Source: Gracilaria gracilis
Lineage: Eukaryota > Rhodophyta > Florideophyceae > Gracilariales > Gracilariaceae
Assembly (NCBI GenBank): GCA_030374805.1
Contig: JARGSG010000223.1
Span: 1 to 64,000 of the forward strand
DNA: 64,000 bases
Direction: 5' to 3'
The notes beneath the pieces were generated by a model. It worked only from the letters and a program-made list of their open reading frames with translations, was not told the DNA's origin and did not search any database. Positions 58,135-64,000 of the stretch are shown here, piece by piece. Both the position numbers and the translations under genes were made by a program. Positions within the stretch are counted from its first letter, which is position 1. Every line of letters begins with the position of its first letter.

Positions 58135-60137
58135 TCAGTCTCCAAAGTTCTTCCACAATCTCAAAGCCGGCTGCATCATATGCATATCTACTTCCAGCGC
58201 ATTGGCCTGAAAACTTATGTCCCTTCTTCTCTTCACAGTGCAAGCTTCTTCTTTATATCTCTCCAGTGGTTTGTCTTTGTGCAGGTCATGAAAGTTGCGC
58301 CACCTAGTGACATATTTTATGGCGCTCTCATCTGCACATGCCCTTGATGGGCAAGAGACAACTATCATAACCACATTGGTTACCCAATTCCTGTCTCCAA
58401 CGCTTCCATCTCTGATAACTCTTCCCCGCGATTTGGTCTCATCTTATCTTCTCCAATCGTTGGCTCCATTCAAGTCCTCCACCAGACCTATGCCGCACCC
58501 CATTAAATTTTCTTCTATACTTGCGTTTCCTTACATTATACCTGAAAAGTTTCTACCGTGATCCTGGCACGAAGGCGTATATCCCCAATAAACTGTATCA
58601 CCCATTCCGTATATTCGTTCTAAATCAGTCACTCATACGCTCTTTCACTTTATCACTTCTCTTCCATAACGATCATCGCTCCATCTTCCTCACCATCACT
58701 ACCCTTCACCACTCCCGTCTTTCTTACTTCGTCCAATGTGTCCAGCCAAACTACTATAAACCGACTTCTATGGATGACAAGCAGGTATGTGGCAATCTAA
58801 AAGCCCCCGATTCTTCGCGCCAGATGCTCAATAAAATATTCTTCCACTATCTCTAAGTAAATGTTCTTGCTTGAAGGCATCTAGAGCCCTATCGTCACAA
58901 ATACCCAGAATTCTGTGACAAGCTTCTCGTATTTCTCTCCAGGAAAATATTGCTATCAAAATCTTCTGCATGCTCGCCCTTCACCAACTCTCATCCCATG
59001 CTACAATGATTATCTGCTTTACGTTCTTTGGTAGTACTTTCCATACCATATTGAGGACAATACCTACTTTTGGCTTCATCTTCCCACTCCCTCCTTCATT
59101 GTTTTCACGACACATCTAATCCAGGTATCCATTCCCGCAAGACTCTTCACATGGCCCTCCCCGTACTGTATTTTACCTTCGATTTTGGTCTCTAGAGGGT
59201 ATCCTATAAACTCCCTCAACACTGCCACAGCCATTCCCTTTTTGATATACGCATCTTCTTTTTCAAACCTTAAACCATCACCCTCCTTGGATGCATACTA
59301 CGGAAGACCTTTCAACCCTTGCAATTTCGATGTACCCAACCCACTTAATCCATCCTCTTACTCACATCAACTCGAACTGCGCCGCTTCTTTCTGGTTATG
59401 CACCTCTGCGCTAAGCCCATTCCCCTAAATTCATTTGGCCCACCTGGCAATGGAATCATAACCAAGCTTCGAAAAAGTCCTTTACGTACAGTTTTTGTGT
59501 AAAACTGAATCAAATCGCTTTATTTCAGCTTCATCCGTTGCCTGAGATATTGTCAGCGCTCAAATGTTGCCCGAAATCTTCCTTCCTCGCGGCATTCCGT
59601 ATCTTCTTTCACTTATTTGACTTTATTTCGATCTCCAATAGGCTCTTCGATAACGCACCACTTCCACCCTCCGGCCAAGGTATATACAGCCTCATCTCAT
59701 ATGCTATGTGAAATAGGCTCCTAAGTGCGATCTTCTCCCGCCGACTACAAGTACTCCTTCTCACTTTTTTCAACACTGACTCATTAGTACCTGCAGCACC
59801 TCTTCACCTTTTCCTTGTCGATTCAAAGCTCCAAGAACTCCGGCTTCGCGAAATGAAGAATTCTATCATACACGGTTCTCTTCAACCCATAAAAACATGC
59901 CTGCACTCTAATGTCATACTTCTGACCCCTCCCTTGGCTTGCTATTCGTCCCTGGCGTTCCCTTTCTACAGCCCGCCCACGGCAGTCTCCAACATCTACA
60001 TGAATTGCAGATCTCATCTTTCTCTTCGATACACACAATTCAACCCCGTTCTTTTCCAGATACATGTGCCCTCTTTGTCTGAGGAGCTTGAGGTATTTGG
60101 AGCTGGACATGACCAAGTGTCGCGAATTGCACTGCAA
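58135..60137 (-). pseudogene. Decayed minus-strand coding block, copy B3
   Basis: Frames 59823-60137 and 58135-58374 correspond to those of B2 with one to three residue changes each. Confidence 0.4.
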
Positions 60138-60180
60138 AACACGCTTGCTTCCTATTTTTGACTCTCACACTACTCCACCT

Positions 60181-62535
60181 GTTTTCTATCTGAACGTTTC
60201 AAGTTATTTTCTATTTTCGGAAAATGGCCATAAAATTTGGATATTCTTTGTGCAGTTTTACCAACTCCTTAAATATTTGCATGCTTTGACAAAAGATATC
60301 CTTATACTCTTTGCATCTTTACAAATTTATGTTACCGTCCGTTTCAAATTTCCCTCTAAACATTGAATATGGCCGATATATGGCGGGAATCTGTCTGAGA
60401 TGTGGGACTTTCACTCCAAAATTGGATCAATATGTAACTGGTAAATATAAGTGCTTGTGCTTACCGACATGTGTACAATCTGGCCACATTTTGGTCATAT
60501 AAAGGGGAAATTATAAGTGTCTATCTTCGCTTGTTACACCTTCTCACAAAAATTGTGAGTCAAATGGCCACATTTCGGTCATATTCGATTTTTCTAAAGA
60601 AAAGAGTTTAAACATGATCTGCTTACTGGAGTACAAGTGAAAGCGGTTATGGAAAACGAGTATAACAGTACAGAGAGTATATGATTTTCAGTTAGAAACG
60701 TTGGGGATTCTTATTTATGTACATGGAGAAACGACAAAGCACATACGTTCGCAGAAGTCTTCTGCTGGAGGAAAACGACAATTTGAAGATTGCTGTTGGA
60801 GTGAGGTAAAGCCTACAAACTTATGATGAGTCCAACGGACGCTAATGGCTGGAAATGTTTGCCTGGAGAAATTTGTGTTCCAAAAATAAATACGCCAACG
60901 AGAATCCAAAATACGTCACAGTTTGTTCTAGTTCGTAATCTTATGGTAAGAAGAAATTGGTTTTTGACTTGAAAACGGTGAACTATAAGAAATATTGTTT
61001 GGCGCTCTTATGCAACACCTTTTTGCCAAGGCAAATTGCTGACTTTCTCAACTGGTACACCGTACGCCTAGCCTGGCAGAGGCCCAGAAAATATGAAAAC
61101 ATGGGAGTGATTTCCATATACGATTCGCCGTCCCATATTTGGTCCCTCATTGAAATCTGATAGAGGTGAAGGAACTGGATTATACTAATGCTGCATCATA
61201 ATTCAGTCCGATACCTCCAGCTAGAGAATAAAACTCTAATGCAATGTATAGTTGGCTGCAAACATGGAATCTCAGTTATTCGCGAAAGATATTCGGATGT
61301 AATATTTTGTCAAGTCAAAGAAGAAGTAATTGAGGTACGGGTTCCTGGTCTGAAAATGTTTCGCATGAAATGGTAAACATTCTATTTTTCTTTAATATTA
61401 AAACGAAATTTCTAATGGCATGCAACCATGCAGGATGAAACGATCTATGTTATTACAATCATGAAGACATATTGTCAGGTGGTACATTCGCTAATTTTGC
61501 AAATAATGACGAGCTAAAGGGACGGCGAAGCCAATTAACTACTGGGATGTATTTCCAATGCGCAACGATGGCTATGGTTATACGTTACAGAGAAAAAATA
61601 TATATTTTCTAGATATGCGTAAAACATTTACTGGGGATGTAGAGCAGATATGCAAAAGTTGGTCTTTCCCAGGGGCTCTGAACCTGTCAAATAGATTCGT
61701 TGGATGCTCCAAGATATCAGGGTAGCTAATGAATATACTGCTGTGTACATTAAGCGCATCGAATGGACATACCCTGAACTTCCAATGGAAATCTCTTACG
61801 TTTCTCTTTGGGATATCAGTGGCAAATACAATGTTTCTCTGACAGATACCCTGGATAAGTTTGTGATATGCTAGAAATATCCCAACCCGATTATCAAGTA
61901 GACACCCAATGGGCACCATTGTGTCTCATAGGAAAGTAAACGAAGTACATTTTTTTTTACAGTCCTCCATTATGATTAATCTTATATATCTCATAGGATT
62001 TATAAAAACGCAACTATTCCGAAGTTTGATATTCATTTTCATAAACATATAAACTTATTCGTAGGGCGGTTTTCATGCTGGTGTCTATAAACTACGATTG
62101 GGAGACAAAGAAAAGGTCAAGGTGTCTACGGCTCTAGCATAATTTTGGCCGTTCCGCAGTTCCCTGTATTATTTGAAGGCAAACCGAAGATTGTTCATGG
62201 TAAGGGTATAATTAACATTTTCCAGCCTCAAAACTTTTTTATCCTTCACAATAATAGTAGTAAAACCTCTGCACGGTAGTGTCTTGATGAATGTGGGGAA
62301 AAATATGTAGAAATGATTTGGAATAGAAAGGTAAAGGAACGGAAAGAAAGCAACTTGTTCATGTCTCAGCCACCTTTTATACTAACGCTCAGTGAAGCGT
62401 AGTATTCAGAAAGTACTTGGAATATCTTCTTTATTCTCTCCAGTCATATTTCAATATTGCAGTACAAAGCATTTCAGAATTGTGACTAACATAAAATCAA
62501 TGTAATCAAGATAGACGCTTTGCAGAATGGAAATC
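60181..62535. other. Tail of B3, unassigned
   Basis: Like the B1 and B2 tails, but with a locally different stretch at about 60,950-61,150. There the plus strand is open (60957-61160) and the 69-codon minus frame is not. The minus 110-codon frame appears as 113 codons at 61578-61919. Confidence 0.4.
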
Positions 62536-62615
62536 ATGAATGATTGGACGAGAATATCTAAACGTGAGATCAATCTATCATGGGAGAGGTGTGAGAGAGA
62601 GAGAGCTGCCAGTAT

Positions 62616-62623
62616 TATAAATA
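62616..62623 (+). promoter_or_regulatory. TATA box of unit B4
   Basis: TATAAATA 65 bp before the ATG at 62681. Confidence 0.65.
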
Positions 62624-62680
62624 CGGTCTTAGAAGAAGCACCCTCCACCATACTGCCCTCTCTCTAATACTCTTTTCCTC

Positions 62681-63750
62681 ATGATTCTAAAGGTTTCTTG
62701 TCTCCTATTCTATCTTGAGGGTGTCGGTTGTCCTATTTCTCACAGTCGCTCTTGCTACCATGACCCTCAAGCGTCTAAAGCTTTCATTTCCTCTCCCGCC
62801 TCTCCATTCTTCCCGCTTCCATCATCTTCACGCGTAATAGCTTTCATCGCCCATATCTCACTAACCATCGTCAATATGCACCAAAGATTCGGCTTCCGTG
62901 TAGACCACACATCAGCAACTGCTCCCACACCAGAATCAATCTAGATATTTACACATTACTAACCTTCCTAATTAAATTCTCCATAACATCATTTCTATCA
63001 CCGGTGCTGATTGGACGCAGATGCGCACCGCCTCTTGTCTTGGCGGAGTCCGAGCCCGATTCAGTCAACTTTTACATTTCATAAACTAGCCTGTCTTTTC
63101 ATATATTATTAATATTGTAACATGGAAGCTCTTTGACTATGGTGTTAAAGAAGGAGAGTGCGCTTTGAACTCGATTGTCTCAGCGTCCACCAATCTGAAA
63201 GTACTCAGTATCACTAGGATTTCAGCAGGCTCTTCATTCATGTAAAACTCCCAGTTATACTGAAAACTTTGTGATTAGTAGTACCTGAAACAATCTAGTT
63301 TAAAGCGCGCTCTCCGTCTTTAACGTCATAGTCAGGAAGCGCCCATGTTAAACCACTTGTAATATGTGGTAAATCCAGTAAATACGTGCAATGTAAAATT
63401 GACGGAACTGGGCGCAGACTCTCCCAAGACGATAGGCCGTGCAAATCTGTTTCCGATGGTCACACGTGAAAGAAATGATGTGCAGCAGAACTTCATCCTC
63501 AAGGTCAGTCATGTTTATATAACACCAGGATTCCTCTCGATATTTGAACCTGAATGGCCTTCCTGATGATATTCTCCAGCACATCGTTTCTCTCACTGGT
63601 GACCATGAAACACAAATGCGCACGGCCTGCCTTCTCTGAAGAGTCTGCGCCCGGTTCCGTTAACTTTTACATTGCATGTACTTACGTGGTTCATCACATA
63701 TTACAAATGATGTAGCAAGGACGATTTCTGACTACGACATTGTAAATGAC
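62681..63750. pseudogene. F-box triplet of B4 (plus, minus, plus)
   Basis: The ATG frame at 62681-62944 is open for 87 codons, because a stop seen in B2 and B3 is AAA here. It passes a GTAATA donor in phase 0 (after SSSR). An acceptor (caccag) near 62,932 would join in phase to NQSRYLHITNLPN followed by a stop inside the F-box. The inverted copy lies at about 63,252-63,548 and the third fragment after it. Confidence 0.58.
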
Positions 63751-64000
63751 ATTTTCGGCGCAAGATCAGAAACGGCGCGGGTGGTGACAGACCCTGGGGA
63801 GGAAATAGAAACGTAGCTCGAGAGTACCAGGTCAAAGGGGTCAAAACAGACCACCTTAGCTCAGTAGCCTGTAAAACAAGTACCAAAATGACAATAACTC
63901 AACACCTGGAAACGAACAGCAACACGACCACCCAAAACGAACACGATACAATAAACTTTCAGGTGCAGTCAGCCGAACTGGGAGTCATATAAAACCGCAG
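63751..64000. other. Start of B4 spacer
   Basis: Matches 48,681-48,930 of B2. No gene supported before the window ends. Confidence 0.4.

Larger units (their letters stand above)
55002..62535 (+). repeat. Tandem unit B3 (7,534 bp)
   Basis: A full B unit with the same order of parts as B2. The tail after about 60,950 differs more from B2, for example around 60,955-61,150, than the rest does, so it is a mosaic. Confidence 0.92.
62536..64000 (+). repeat. Tandem unit B4, cut by the window end
   Basis: Only the first 1,465 bp are in the window: promoter, first F-box relic, inverted F-box copy and the third F-box piece. It is nearly identical to B2 and B3. Confidence 0.9.

Overview
The window is eukaryotic, repeat-rich DNA with no intact, confidently functional gene. 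It shows spliceosome-type GT...AG intron signals of about 100 bp, TATA boxes, F-box-like protein motifs, two Ty3/gypsy LTR elements with chromodomain-like Pol ends, and large tandem duplications. No rRNA or tRNA gene was recognised. The host lineage cannot be fixed from the sequence. The retroelement style (DTGAGPN protease, chromodomain after the integrase) would suit an early-diverging fungus or an oomycete-like microbe, but this is only an impression.

Layout: a tandem array of about 4.0-4.2 kb units (A1 137-15195, A2 15196-19209, A3 19210-24926, A4 24927-27953) passes into an array of about 7.5 kb units (B1 27954-47470, B2 47471-55001, B3 55002-62535, B4 from 62536 to the end). Every unit opens with the same TATA box and an ATG about 65 bp downstream, followed by an F-box-like exon. 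A units continue into leucine-rich-repeat-like exons. B units replace much of that with about 4.4 kb holding two further F-box fragments (one inverted, so that sense and antisense F-box copies face each other), a second F-box-like two-exon gene, and a long decayed coding region on the minus strand. Most copies carry stops or frameshifts. A4 and the inverted copy in B1 have the cleanest F-box frames.

Three LTR-type insertions interrupt the arrays. A broken Ty3/gypsy element on the minus strand (1910-12948) lies in A1. A second, related broken element on the plus strand (33244-45112) lies in B1. A solo-LTR-like insertion (23425-24901) lies between A3 and A4. All three have 5-bp target duplications (one of them diverged), and for each a paralogous empty site is visible in a sister unit. 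The two gypsy elements share the same type of primer-binding site. A 436-bp fold-back element with 193-bp inverted arms sits inside one LTR of the first gypsy element.

Relative timing: the LTR pairs differ by roughly 5-6% by eye, while A2/A3 and B2/B3 are nearly identical over whole units. The latest tandem duplications are therefore younger than the gypsy insertions. In both arrays the zone of near-identity begins just downstream of the inserted element.
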